From positions 731,866 to 795,865 of the forward strand of contig JAAGOF010000213.1 in the NCBI GenBank assembly GCA_010645155.1: a stretch of 64,000 nucleotides of DNA, read 5' to 3'. The notes under the pieces are model-generated. The model saw only the letters and a list, made by a program, of their open reading frames with translations, did not search any database and was not told the origin of the DNA. Origin of the DNA: Tigriopus japonicus. Taxonomy: Eukaryota > Arthropoda > Copepoda > Harpacticoida > Harpacticidae. This document shows, piece by piece, positions 26,301 to 36,100 of this stretch; within the stretch, counting starts at the first letter, position 1; each line of letters starts with the position of its first letter. Both the position numbers and the translations under genes were made by a program.

Positions 26301-29300
26301 TCTGATCTAAAGTCCGAGACGAGCATGGCCGTGTATGCTATGAAAAATATGGGCAAAAATAAGCTGATCACCAGACTAAACATCCGATTCGATGGTTTCG
26401 ACGCTTTGACAACAAAAGATTGGTAGCAAAGAGCTTTCAAGATGAATACCACCTTCATGTAGGGTTTCAAATCGGATCCAAGTAGTAAAGTGGACAAAGC
26501 AATCGCAATTGCAAGAAATAACCCAGTTCCAAACCAGGCGACCATGTTAAAAACTGTAACATAAGCTTCGTAACCGAAAGTTGGCTTTAATGGAATTTCA
26601 CTCAGAACAACAGTTACGATCGGGCTGTCCAAATGAATAAGATCAAGTGAATTCATTATGGCAAGCTCATAAGAGTAACCCGGGATAGCCATGTCTATCT
26701 CGTGGTTTGCAACTCTTCCCAAAATCCCATACCAATTTCCATCTTCATCCTGATATCCGAAGTGGTCGTCTTCAAGAGACCTTATAGTGAACATAAAGTT
26801 GCCACGGATAGCCATTGCTTTAAAAGTATCATGGTAGAATCCTTTGAATTCGAGGCCCCCTGGAACATCATTATTAGGTATGACTTGGCATGTTGGTCCC
26901 CAAGCCCTTGTACCTGCCATAATATGGATGCCAGATAAATTGGATCGCCTTGAGAGATAACCCTTTTTGGTTGTCTCTTCGAAACTTTGAGAGAGGTTGC
27001 TCCAATGAAACAAATCATTCCGACGAATTGAACCACCCTGCACTTGGTAGATCTCGGATATTTTTAAGTAAGGTGAGTAGATATAAATGTCGGAGTTCAG
27101 CTGAAGATCAGTGCTTCCAATAAGATAATGTATACTTGATTCTGGGATCAACCAATGGGCCTTGCCAATTGTTGTGGGAAAGACAGGAGTATAATCTTCG
27201 TGCAGCAAAACCATGGATCTTTCGCTGATGGAAGAGAGGTTTTGAGAAAACTGGATGGCTGTTGTACATGCAGAGAGTGAAATACCATAATGAAAATTAG
27301 AGTCCGAATAAGTTGAACTTTGGATGAAATAATCAATTGGAAATAAGCGTAAAAGTTGGCAAAGAATGTAGGGTTCTACTTTCATGATCAGACTAGTGCC
27401 AAAACAGAGCTGAATTAAGGGATAACTACTTGCTTGAGTGAAAGAACACACCCCCAAACAAATGAATGATTCATGAATCCTTGACAAACTCAAACGCTAA
27501 GCAAACTAATTTCAGATATTTACCATTCATATTCAATGTGTCTCAGCCCCATTGTCCGGTAAAGCATTCTTCCGAGTAAGAGCACCAGTGTGAACGAGCA
27601 GGAGCTACATCCGGTGCCAGCCGTGTTAAACGTCATTAAGAATAACTTTGGCAATACGGAGAAAACGATCTTCAAAGTTTTTGTGTATTTTGTGCACACA
27701 ATTAGCAAATAGTTTACTCCATATGGCCCCCGTCAGCTGCGATGGCGGCCTCGATACGGCTGCGGCAGGACAAGCAGCTCTTCTTGATAAAGTCCTCAGG
27801 CTAAGACTTTAAGGGACACTTCAATTTTCAAATTATGTACAGTGCTGTTGTAAAATCTTAATTGAATAAAGCAACTATGACATTAGAGTTTAATTTCTCA
27901 GAAATTGTAATTACAAACGGTTGAAATCAAAGGAGTTGTAACTTGTAACGTGATCCACCTACTTAACCTTTATTCAACTTGTCGAAGGCAGTGCTTCAGA
28001 CATCTATGTTTCAGATCAGTTTCTGTCAAAATTGCCCCAAATATCGTCAAAATTAAAAAAAAAAAAATGCCTAGACCTAAACGTTTTGCAAAAGATGCGG
28101 AAAAATGCCCCAAACCTCTATTCTCATTTATAATCTGAACCATGGACGTCTGGGTCGAGACATCTCTGTCTTAACATCCAAGTACCTAACGATAGCCTTG
28201 AGGCATGGCGTAGTGTTAATTGCGACGGTTTGTCGTGCGGATGGCTGGAGTTCGATCCCGCCTGACAGCCACCCTCCAAATTCAACTCTTTGGAGTCAAA
28301 CTTGAGCGATGAACCGTCTTTCAATGCAAACAACGACCAATATGTACCATTAGCAGACAAAACGTGGCATGTTATGGGAATATTCCTTCATGGAACGCCC
28401 TTTTACAGTGATGTAATGACTCCTTAACAAACAAACAAGCAACTGGTCCACGAATTTATTAACAAAATATGCTTTAAACTTTGAAAAACTTCGAAGTTCC
28501 TTTACTTTTCAGCCGTTGTGTACAACTTGCAAATCATGCATTTTTTAAACAAGAACTTATTTTGATTCTGAAAATCGTTCTCAATGAAGCCATATAGTTT
28601 TTTAGCCACTGTTACAGCTGATCCAATTGCCTGCATGTAGCGTTATAAAAAAATTGCAACCAACTCAAAAAAAAACCGGTAATTAGAACAAGTTACTGAG
28701 TGAAAATACTCCGAATCGTTCTGGAATCAAATTTCAGGTTAAAAGACAAGTAGAACTTGAGTCAAAGCCTTTTGCTGGCTGCCAAAATGGCTCTAGACTC
28801 TTGGCTATCTACATATCCCATGTTATTGTTGTGGTAGACAATTTTCCATAACGCCCTTCCGAGAGTTCTAGAATTCTTCAACAATTTAAAGAAAAAGTCT
28901 ACAAAAAATTATATCTTTGCTATAAACTGTAGTGAAATACCCTTTAATCAATGTGTTTGTCATTTTTTAATGGATTAGTTCGGTCGGACGAATTCAGCTG
29001 GGGATTGTTGGGGCCAAATGGCTAGGGATGTGCCGGAGCCTAGACTTACCTCTCAACAAACGTGATAAAAGATTGCTGAAAATTCCTGAGCTTGATTAAA
29101 AATGTGTTTTTTAACAACTTGGGATTACGCTAAAAAGAACTTTTCCCTGAAATAACATAATTCAAATTTGTGAACACCAAAGCCTAAGATCTGACCCACC
29201 TCTAGTTATTTGGCCCCAAGAATCCCTAGCTGAATTCGTCCGACCGTACTAATCCATTGCAATCTTAATACAACTACATAACTCAACCCTACAGTAAATA

Positions 29301-31491
29301 GTTAACCCTGGTTTGCCAAATTTGGACATCTTTGTCCATGTTCACGCTAAAATGTCAAGCCAAAATTCTGAGTTCATCCAAATTATCCCACCTTTTAGAT
29401 CGTCGTCCCAAGGTCTCCATTATCTCCACGGACTCTGAATTTGATACCATTGGGAACACGACCGACATGACTTGCATCTCAGGTGTGTCTTCTCGTAACC
29501 GGATTCATAAGGTATCGGTCCAGTCCACTGACTCAGAATTCGAGCACATTGAAAATGCTACTGACATGACCTATCTTGTGGACATGTCGAATCGCCAACA
29601 AAATCCTATGGGAGATGACTTGAGGCAAACTAATGAAACGAGAGAGACTATAGCAACAAAGGTAAAATAGAGTCATTCAACTAGTGGGAGCAAAAATATG
29701 AATGTTTTCTCCTACCAGGACCTCTTGTCATGGGCATATCAAATAGCCAAAGGCATGGAATACCTAGCAAACAAACGGGTGATTCATGGAGATCTGGCCG
29801 CGAGAAATATTCTTCTTGCCGAAAACAACGTGGTGAAGATCGGCGATTTTGGATTGGCTCGGAACGTTTATTCAAACCCCAACTATAAAAAGACCTCAAG
29901 CGTAAACACTATTTCATAATTTCATTAGAAAAGTAGGCGGCATTGATATTTTTTGACATATTTTTAGGGACCGCTTCCCATCAAATGGATGGCGGTGGAA
30001 TCTCTTATGAGTCAGATCTTCTCCACCAAATCAGATGTTTGGAGTTATGGCATCGTTCTTTGGGAGCTCTTTTCCTTGGCAAAGATGCCATATCCGGGAA
30101 TTGAACCCGATGAGAGTTTTCCAAAACTTCTGGAAGGTGGATATCGAATGGAGAAACCTTCATTTGCACCAGATGATATGTAAGAATTATACATTGGGTG
30201 TGTAGGGGTGAGAGGACATTATTTGAAACTAATTGATTTCCAGGTACAAAGTAATGAGGGATTGCTGGTCCCTGGAACCATCAGTTCGGCCAGATTTCGC
30301 CACATTGGCGGACAAGATTGGAACAACGCTTCATGAAGGAGAACGAGAGGTATGACAAAGGGATTTTTATCCGTTGTGCGAAAAAAGGAAGCATTACAGT
30401 TCCCTTTACTGATTTATATTCAAGCCAAAATCGTAGTAACCCAATTCGTAAATTTATGGCCCTGATAGATTATTTATGTACTGTTCTATGCTTATTCGAG
30501 AAGCGCTCGGCATAAGTTTTGAATTTAACAAAAAGTGTTTCATTTTTAGGGGTCACTTTGTTTTTTTGGGGCAAATCAGACAGGCAACATTTAAGGCTAA
30601 AGCTCTATTGCATGCTGCCCATAAAAAAGTTTTGACAAAAAGGACTAAAAGGACTAAAATTGAAACGTAGTATAGGTTTTTCTAAATTTTAACATGTCTT
30701 AATTTTTTGCCAATTTTTGATCTTGTTAGACATTTAATAATCGGGCTGTTAGCAAGATGGCCTGAAAGAGAAAGATGTGAAAAAACATACCAAATTGTCT
30801 TTCTAGCATTATTTGATATTGAACAAATCCTTCGAGGAGGAGAACGAGCTTCGACAGACCAAATATGTGTATTTACAACACATTCCGACCAAAACTGACT
30901 CCAAAAGCGACGAAGCTCCTTCAGAGATCTCTCCCATGCTTCCAAATCAAGATCAACCCGCCTCAAATCAGTCTCAATCGAGCACTCAAATTGACCAAGG
31001 CTTTGCTTTCTTCAACCCTTCCTACAGTCAGATTAGGAGACCGCATCCTTCAAATCGTCCAATCATGGGACAAAAACGTCAAGCAAGCTCTCGAAGCTTG
31101 CTCGCTTGTAAGGTACTTTGTAAATTTTGGGGTGTATTAGGTTTTATTATGTTGCTCACAATCTTATTTTTTACAATGTATTCAATAGCACGTATCTGAA
31201 GCGGACACGATCCAACCATTTCTCTCCCAAAATCAACTCGATTTGTCAAAACATGTCAAAACCGATTTGGCACCGACGGCTGAAGTTGAGCTTCAAATCG
31301 TCCAACATCATTCCAGTTCAAGCCTCTCCAGTGGATTCCATTCCAACTCAAGTGATGTTTTGAAGAGCTCGTTGCACAAACGACATTTGGAAAAACCTTT
31401 TCCGGAAGAACGGACAGAGAACATCCGGATATTGGACAGAGAAAATACGCCTCCGCCCTCTTATGATAGTGTTACCAATGTGGATGTGTAA
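8374..31491 (+). CDS. Pvr: PDGF/VEGF-receptor-like receptor tyrosine kinase (23 coding exons)
   Basis: Exons: 8374-8640, 13943-14153, 14912-15039, 16893-17067, 18081-18250, 18677-18857, 18926-19076, 19137-19545, 22375-22519, 22583-22789, 22857-22970, 23030-23169, 23635-23919, 23989-24174, 24237-24426, 24492-24660, 25578-25747, 29399-29661, 29719-29901, 29968-30179, 30244-30349, 30807-31112, 31189-31491. All introns are GT-AG with matching phases; the total is 4,671 nt (1,556 aa). The start ATG at 8374 (context gaccATGg) opens a signal peptide of about 26 residues. Seven Ig-like domains follow (about 50-825, with repeated DxGxYxC-type strands), then a membrane span (834-857) and a juxtamembrane segment with [12 protein letters not shown]. 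The split kinase has GSGAFG (916-921), VAVK lysine (K943), an insert of about 170 residues, HGDLAARN (Asp 1212), DFG (Asp 1230) and activation-loop tyrosines near 1238/1243. The C-tail ends in PPPSY. Family role: plasma-membrane receptor for PDGF/VEGF-like ligands. Two antisense genes lie in introns 8 and 17. Confidence 0.93.
10683..11134. mobile_element. Inverted-repeat element with 11-bp flanking direct repeat
   Basis: The arms of about 130 bp pair 10700-10830 with 10985-11130 and carry 'aaagtgcgccatctagtgga', 'ttgaagattgcaacggtca' and 'ggacaaac'. The direct repeat AGAGCAGACAA flanks both ends (10672-10682 and 11135-11145), consistent with a target duplication. A related shorter copy lies at 17372-17648 and a fragment at about 44605-44660. 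No coding sequence is present, so it is a MITE-like derivative of uncertain superfamily. Confidence 0.75.
11448..11651. repeat. Palindromic repeat (inverted arms of ~43 bp)
   Basis: The left arm 11448-11490 (ggccgcatgttaacgcagct, then aattcaaaaagcgagag) is nearly perfectly complementary to 11609-11651. The loop contains a smaller inverted pair around 'gtatatactca' and 'cagctcctgtg'/'acacaacagctg'. A related sequence at 19890-20350 shares the loop, and there a 282-bp element has inserted into it. The loop at 11.53 kb is therefore the empty-site version. Confidence 0.75.
12100..12710 (+). repeat. Diverged copy of the 1.87-kb dispersed repeat
   Basis: The clearest homology is at 12590-12705 ('tgcctggtcatttcaaatgttcccgcac', 'acactccctctagtgtttcatagatctcaatgg'), matching 3140-3245 and the complement of 16080-16200. 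The left part shares 'cactagatagcg...' and 'tgagcggaca'. It is an old copy without coding capacity. Confidence 0.6.
14485..14740 (+). mobile_element. Truncated copy of the TAGAGGGC inverted-repeat family
   Basis: Over about 250 bp this aligns with 20020-20260 ('gcttgcactgtgtgtg', 'agttacgtgattca', 'agggagtcagtggc', 'aacaagagcaatg', 'caaatctccactgac'). It lacks the intact left terminus and its right end is eroded. It lies in Pvr intron 2 and is non-coding; a 73-codon frame across it is incidental. Confidence 0.7.
16080..16640 (-). repeat. Dispersed repeat, uninterrupted copy
   Basis: This is the reverse complement of the repeat at 1873-3245 without the 840-bp insertion. At the equivalent junction (around 16275-16310) the sequence reads straight through with no TTA duplication. 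It lies in Pvr intron 3 and contains no coding frame. Confidence 0.75.
17372..17648. mobile_element. Short inverted-repeat element (CACTGTAATAA ends)
   Basis: The termini are CACTGTAATAACAGAG on the left and CACTGTAATAAAAGAG on the complementary right end. The interior shares 'tcataaagtgcgccatc' and 'gtccaaaactgatg' with the element at 10683-11134. It lies in Pvr intron 4. The target duplication is not clear. It is non-coding. Confidence 0.7.
19980..20261. mobile_element. 282-bp inverted-repeat element with 8-bp target duplication (hAT-like)
   Basis: The ends are TAGAGGGCTAACAGAGAAATG and its near complement. The flanks are ACTCGCCC on the left (19972-19979) and ACTCACCC on the right (20262-20269), a 7/8 match. 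An 8-bp duplication suits hAT-type or P-type transposition. The element sits inside a repeat whose uninterrupted relative is at 11.53 kb. No coding capacity is present. Confidence 0.82.
20664..22150 (-). CDS. Type II membrane coiled-coil protein, nested in Pvr intron 8
   Basis: Three exons on the minus strand, 22150-22024, 21407-21203 and 21135-20664, join with phases 1 and 2 and total 804 nt (267 aa plus stop). The N-terminus (about 22 residues, with KRDKKC) is followed by one hydrophobic span (about 24-43, [17 protein letters not shown]). Beyond lies a long charged heptad-rich region (about 50-205), rich in Q/E/K/L and with several N-x-S/T sites, then an acidic tail. With no signal peptide and a positively charged N-side, a type II orientation with a glycosylated luminal or extracellular coiled coil is inferred. 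The topology recalls Golgi proteins such as GOLM1/CASC4, but I cannot establish homology. The gene has its own start and stop inside a Pvr intron; its promoter must lie within about 225 bp upstream or overlap Pvr exon 9. Confidence 0.75.
24720..25245. mobile_element. Degraded copy of TAGGGCCCGG-ended inverted-repeat element
   Basis: The right half (about 24960-25245), ending 'tttccgggccctaatta', is the reverse complement of 48539-48790 (shared 'aaatattttggctgttt', 'ggcaaaattga', 'tgcaaaatggcattt'). The left terminus is not recognisable. It lies in Pvr intron 16 (24661-25577). Confidence 0.7.
25742..27493 (-). CDS. Divergent ionotropic receptor (variant iGluR)
   Basis: A single uninterrupted frame of 583 codons. 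It has an S1 ligand-binding half (about 210-295, with [14 protein letters not shown] and [17 protein letters not shown]), a first membrane span (312-338) and a pore/TM2-TM3 block (343-393). TAMLVSDF stands where canonical receptors have SYTANLAAFL. The S2 half follows, and a last span (547-567) precedes the cytoplasmic end. Canonical glutamate-binding residues are not evident, as is usual for arthropod IRs, which act as ligand-gated cation channels in sensory cells. The frame opens at 27493 with a TTG; the first ATG is at 27385, so the start is uncertain and an upstream exon is possible. The gene lies antisense in Pvr intron 17, and its TGA (25744-25742) falls inside Pvr exon 17. Confidence 0.9.
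   Translation of the reverse strand: MSLSRIHESFICLGVCSFTQASSYPLIQLCFGTSLIMKVEPYILCQLLRLFPIDYFIQSSTYSDSNFHYGISLSACTTAIQFSQNLSSISERSMVLLHEDYTPVFPTTIGKAHWLIPESSIHYLIGSTDLQLNSDIYIYSPYLKISEIYQVQGGSIRRNDLFHWSNLSQSFEETTKKGYLSRRSNLSGIHIMAGTRAWGPTCQVIPNNDVPGGLEFKGFYHDTFKAMAIRGNFMFTIRSLEDDHFGYQDEDGNWYGILGRVANHEIDMAIPGYSYELAIMNSLDLIHLDSPIVTVVLSEIPLKPTFGYEAYVTVFNMVAWFGTGLFLAIAIALSTLLLGSDLKPYMKVVFILKALCYQSFVVKASKPSNRMFSLVISLFLPIFFIAYTAMLVSDFRSEPDIYHVETFEDVLKLKYRLAVWKDVASAKQLSTSTNPALVALHEDILYFHDYFEAHEVLSKTTKIAAFVQKLLFDEPQFHQPDFREFFTLSMAYVLPKDSEFTEVFKYLSMAVRESGIMAFDMKTSMDRRINFKDRIEMESVPIAFHHLIIPFNILLVGVVASVMFGACERLLNWTKCFNFNRYL
27714..27795 (-). pseudogene. Mariner transposase C-terminal fragment
   Basis: On the minus strand the translation ends [15 protein letters not shown] followed by TAA. 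This is the characteristic C-terminus of mariner-family transposases (R-x-x-x-x-I-x-A-x-G-G-H-x-E). Only about 28 codons (from DFIKKSC) are recognisable. It lies in Pvr intron 17, between the ionotropic receptor and a tRNA-derived repeat. Confidence 0.7.
28190..28437 (+). mobile_element. tRNA-derived SINE
   Basis: The head contains an A-box-like TGGCGTAGTG (from about 28206) and a B-box GAGTTCGATCCC (about 28248-28259), the spacing expected of an RNA polymerase III promoter. A tRNA-unrelated body of about 150 bp ends in (AACA)n at 28426-28437. It lies in Pvr intron 17. The target duplication could not be defined. Confidence 0.75.
28970..29257. mobile_element. ~290-bp inverted-repeat element (MITE)
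   Basis: The left arm (about 28970-29030: ATGGATTAGTTCGGTCGGAC, then gaattcagctggggatt and ggggccaaatggctaggg) is complementary to the right arm (about 29195-29257). The ends have no clear TA or 8-bp duplication. A fragment resembling the arm recurs at about 63245-63275. It lies in Pvr intron 17. Confidence 0.75.
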
Positions 31492-31517
31492 ACACAATTG
31501 ATTAAAAAATTTCACCC

Positions 31518-31523
31518 AATAAA
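31518..31523 (+). promoter_or_regulatory. Polyadenylation signal of Pvr
   Basis: An AATAAA hexamer occurs 27 bp after the Pvr stop codon. A further AATAAA-containing stretch is near 31619-31630. The first would give a very short 3' UTR. Confidence 0.55.
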
Positions 31524-31649
31524 TATGGGTGGACCTCCAATGGGTGTTTTTTTTAAATAGATTATGCGAACTTGTGGCTAGTTCAAAATCAAAAATACAT
31601 TACTCATATCATAAATTCAATAAAAATAAAGCTGCTTTTCTAAAAAATG

Positions 31650-33150
31650 TGATTGCGATTAAAACACTGCAATAATGATTATAGTGTTCCAATTGCAATT
31701 ACATTTCAATGTAATCATTTTTAAATACATTTGAGCTCAAATAACTGTAAATGTAATGTATTACATTTTGGCCCAAGTAGTTGAGATTTTTCAATTTCAA
31801 TTACAAATAAAAATTAGATTTTTATTTAACACACTAAATTTTGAGATTATGCATTTCGCTGATTTATCCACAAATTTTCAGTCGGTGCGTAACTTTTTTA
31901 ACTCTGAGTAAAACAACTGTTAGCGCTTTTTGTGTTTTGCCCTTGAAGACAAAATGAGCACAGGTTGGTTTTGTGTAAAAATGTAATCAAATGCAGTTTT
32001 ACATAATTCAAGAACGTGCTAAGGTAATTGCAATTAATTACGTTTCAAAAAAAACAATTGTAATCAATTACTTTCGGGACCAATGTCTTTTTAATTGTAA
32101 TTTATTACAAATTAAGTGATTGGCATATGAATGGTTGTAGCGCGTTTTTACTTGAGGGCCGTTAATCTGAGTAGATTTTGGTATTCCCTAAAAAAATCTT
32201 ATTTGCGCTAGTATGCGACCCTTCGCCAATGCATTTGGCCACGTCGATCTCATGTCAAACTTTTGAATCATATCCGATCGTTCGTTGATACGTAAACAAA
32301 TGACAAATCACTTGCTAAGTTACTGGAATTCAAAAAATACATAAAGATGATATGAAAAAAATCAATGCGAGCTATTTTTGGCGGAAACGATATCCGGACC
32401 TTGAACGAGAAATGTATAATTTGAAGTCCAAACTTAGAAAATCTGTTTCCTTGTCCTTTATTTCTTGAATTAAATGTTCAGTCTAAAACCAATAGAAGCG
32501 TAACCATTGTTCGTTCACGTTTACCATTGGTTATCACTCGTTCTCGGCATGACATTTGCCTTTGGGTTCAATGTTAAAATAATCAAGCACCTAAGAAAAT
32601 GTGGTAGGTTGACAATACAGGGTGTCTGATAATTTGTGGAGCTTTTCTCAAGATTTGACTACTGAACCAAATGCTGTTACACTTAGCATCACTCGTACAA
32701 TAACCCATAATGTCAATGAAGTATTGAAAACAGAACAATATGTGTACCGATATAACAAAACATGGAAACCTGTATCAATACAAAAAAAAAATCTTGAGAG
32801 CGCGTCCGAACCTGTTCAAAGTTGCCCTGGACACCCTCATATTTGGCTGTCGAGGTCAGAGAACATCAGAGTACACTTTGGTCTGTCCTTACCCATTTCT
32901 AGATACTGTACATTGGAAGCCTGATAGTTAATTGCTTCTCTAAGTATACCGTCAGTTACGCGAGGTCAACTTTCCCAGATCGAGATCAGGTACGGAAGCT
33001 CTTGGCTTACCTGTCGTCGGGATTTGGAGTCAGTCTCGCCGTTTCAATTCATTTCTCGGAGGTTGGAATTCTCCAAAACGAGTTCGACGCTCGTCAAATC
33101 CATCTTGTAGTCAAACTTTGGGGTTCTGTCGGTTTACATTTGCTTTGGTG
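31650..33150. other. Intergenic stretch with AT-rich 'TGTAATTACA' module
   Basis: From about 31650 to 32125 many copies of TGTAATTACA / TAATTGTAATTA variants occur at both edges with a less biased middle. This resembles the subterminal repeats of a non-autonomous DNA transposon. A similar module lies at 36020-36440. The rest up to the next gene start at 33156 shows nothing recognisable. Confidence 0.5.
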
Positions 33151-33155
33151 TTAAC

Positions 33156-36100
33156 ATGGCGCTTGTCTACGATACCGGAGGTAAAATCAGAGGGTTTTTT
33201 ACCTGTTTCATTTTTTTGTACTTTATAGGTTAGAGTCCTCATGGTAAAGCTAATAAGTAATCATGGCTATTGCCATATAAGCATCCTTTATGGAAGATGA
33301 TGAAGTATCCATCGTAAAATGGGTTTAAATCAGTTTAAAAAATACTCTACATGATTAATGAACTTTTGGTTTTACTAACATGAATGAAAATATTTTGTGA
33401 ATACGAACCTTTTAGATGATTCTTGACGGTTTAACTTTCTTTTCGATATTAGTCTGAACTTTTCAAGTTAACAGGAAAACTTTGATTTTACAATGACTTA
33501 TGAAGCAATATATTGGGGTTTTCCGTTACGAGTTCTCAAAGTAAAACCTTCCATTATTCGTTAGTAACGACATATTTTGTATCGTTTTTTTCATCACTCT
33601 GTGCAGCAAATCGAAAGTAGACTTTAAAAACATCATGGACACAGTTTTGCTTTTTTGTTTTTGAAAAAGGGAACCATAAGACTTATTTTCCCACGAAGCA
33701 GGTTATGAAAAAAGCTAAAATAATTGGAATAATTGGTAATCCAAATAACATGAGGACTACAAATGTTTGTCCAATACTTTCATCTTAGAGAGGCATCCAC
33801 AAGAAACTTCTCTAAAATAAATAAGTGCTTCGCTTTTCGTTGTAATGGATCTGAACGTTTACGAAAGCAGTTATTCAGACGTTCGTTTTAGACGGAAATA
33901 CAATTGATTCGTATTTAAAGGAAAAAAATACTCGAGCCAATTTGCAGGGCAAATTCATCGTAGAGCCCATTGTTTTTCCTTTCTTGATTGTTTAAGCAAA
34001 AACCTAACACAATCACTTCTGTCATGTTTGCAGTTTGACCAAATCGACTTTTCTGCTAATTTGATTTTTGTGAAGAATTCAAATAAGAATTTTTTTTTGA
34101 ATGTTTTTTCCAAGTGCTAAGGAAAGTTCGATTTTGTCAAGGTGAAAACTAGACAAAATTAATTGTGAAAGGTGTCCTTCAAAACATTTAAAAAGTGAGG
34201 TGAACTATGCTCTATGGTGAAAAATGGTGGCCGGCTCGCACCGAACATGTTCCTTCAAATTCAAATCCTCACCTATAACCAAATTCTGAGATTGGGTGTG
34301 TTGTATCGATTCTTCACATTAAACGAAAAGTATGTTCTGTTTTTTATAAAACTGTACAACGGGTCAAGGTGGTTAAAGCATTGTTATGAATAGAAAGACC
34401 TGTGCTATACATTCAACAGGAGCAATGAGTTTCAAAGGTACATGAAAACATGGGGGGAAAGTGCTTTAACAAAAGCAAAAGGTCAATTTTCACATGTTTA
34501 TAATTTCGGTCGGAAAGCCTAAAGTGAGCAACAAAAAAAGGTTTTGCAACTCTTTCATTGTAAGGTACTCGTGCCAAAGTAGTTAGTTATACTTCCCTGA
34601 TATGAACTTGAAGGGCTACACGTCGATGTCGCAATCAATTTTCAACTATCTTTTTAGCTTATCAAACTCCCTACAACAATCATCTTTACGAGTATCAACC
34701 TTTGGAGCATCCATATGAGCACCAGTCCCATTTTGTTCCATCCTTCAAAAATCCCTTTGGCTTTCATCCGCCAGCTCAAAGTCGACAGGGATTAGTCCAA
34801 GTCATCGCCCCGGTAAGGTTATTATCCTCAACATTGCATCCTTTTTGATACCTATTCACACCCAGTGAACCTCCCTTAGATCGGACTATTAATCACATTG
34901 GCGGTGACAATTGCCGTGGGCTTGTACACCAATTATATTAACGAGCAAAACGAGCGACGATTTCGTGAGGCCGAGGCCAATAGCAACAACAATGCCCCTC
35001 CACCCCTTGTGGTAGCAAGTGTGGCTTCACCTCCTGCTGTTGCAAGTGAGTGTTTACGAGCTTCGCATTACAGGAAAGCCATTTCTCAATTTTGAAGACA
35101 GAATGCTCAACCAAGAAGCATGGAAAACATGGAGTGGGAGGCTAGCAATGAGAAATATGATTTCCAGCAGAAACGAACCATTTGCGTTTTTCTACAAATG
35201 AGACCTGGCTTGCATTGTGTAGAACACGTATTTCAAATTTCAGCCCGATCGAATGCCGGAGTGAAAAGTTATGCCTTCTCAAACTTATGTACTGAAAAGA
35301 GCATAGAATGAATGAGTTCGCCCTTTTGTAGTAAAACAATTACCACAAAAGGGCTAGTTCATTCATTCTCGGTAGATTGCAAGGTCTCATTTGCAGAAGA
35401 ACGTAATTGAATTGTTCTTATTGGAAATCATTATACTCATTGCTAGCCTCCCCCTCCATGATTCCAGTGCTTCTTGGCTCAACACTTGAAGACTGAAATA
35501 TCATTATTTAGTTTAAAGAAAAAATGTGTTAAGGATCAATTTACAATTCAAATATTCCGCTTTTTCTCGCATCCGCCAAGTCAGGTGAGCAAATTTTGGT
35601 GAAATTTTTTTTTGTGAGACGAAAAAAATGAAAGGGCAGGTCAAAGAAAAGTAACGCGAGTTCAACTCTATTATTGCTTTACATCTTCTTGCTCTTGGAC
35701 CTTCATTTTTTTCGTTGTACAAACAAGTGATTATTTCGAGATTTGTTCACAAGACTGGGGAATGTGAGAAAAAGGGGGGTATTTGAATTAGATCTTGTTG
35801 CCCTTATACGCTTTCAAAGTTTTGTGCCAATAGAATATCCGACTATGTATAATTTGTGATAAGAAGTCGGAAATAGGGTTGCTCACTTTGTAAGTCATAT
35901 TTTTCAAGGAGCACATCAGTGTAGGTTGGATGATCTGATCTAAAAAAAGATTGCTTGAAAAGTGTCGGTTGTCAATGACAAAGAAAAGTGCCATGTGGTC
36001 AGACCTGAGATTTAATTAAAATTGTATTTACAATGACCTAAATTGTCATACCATTTCCAAATAATTGTAAGTAATTAAATTTCAAATCAAATTAATTGTA

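Noticed and set aside
27520..27708. Minus-strand frame as a first exon of the ionotropic receptor
   Set aside because: Its only donor would leave a 27-bp intron and the phases do not match the receptor frame.
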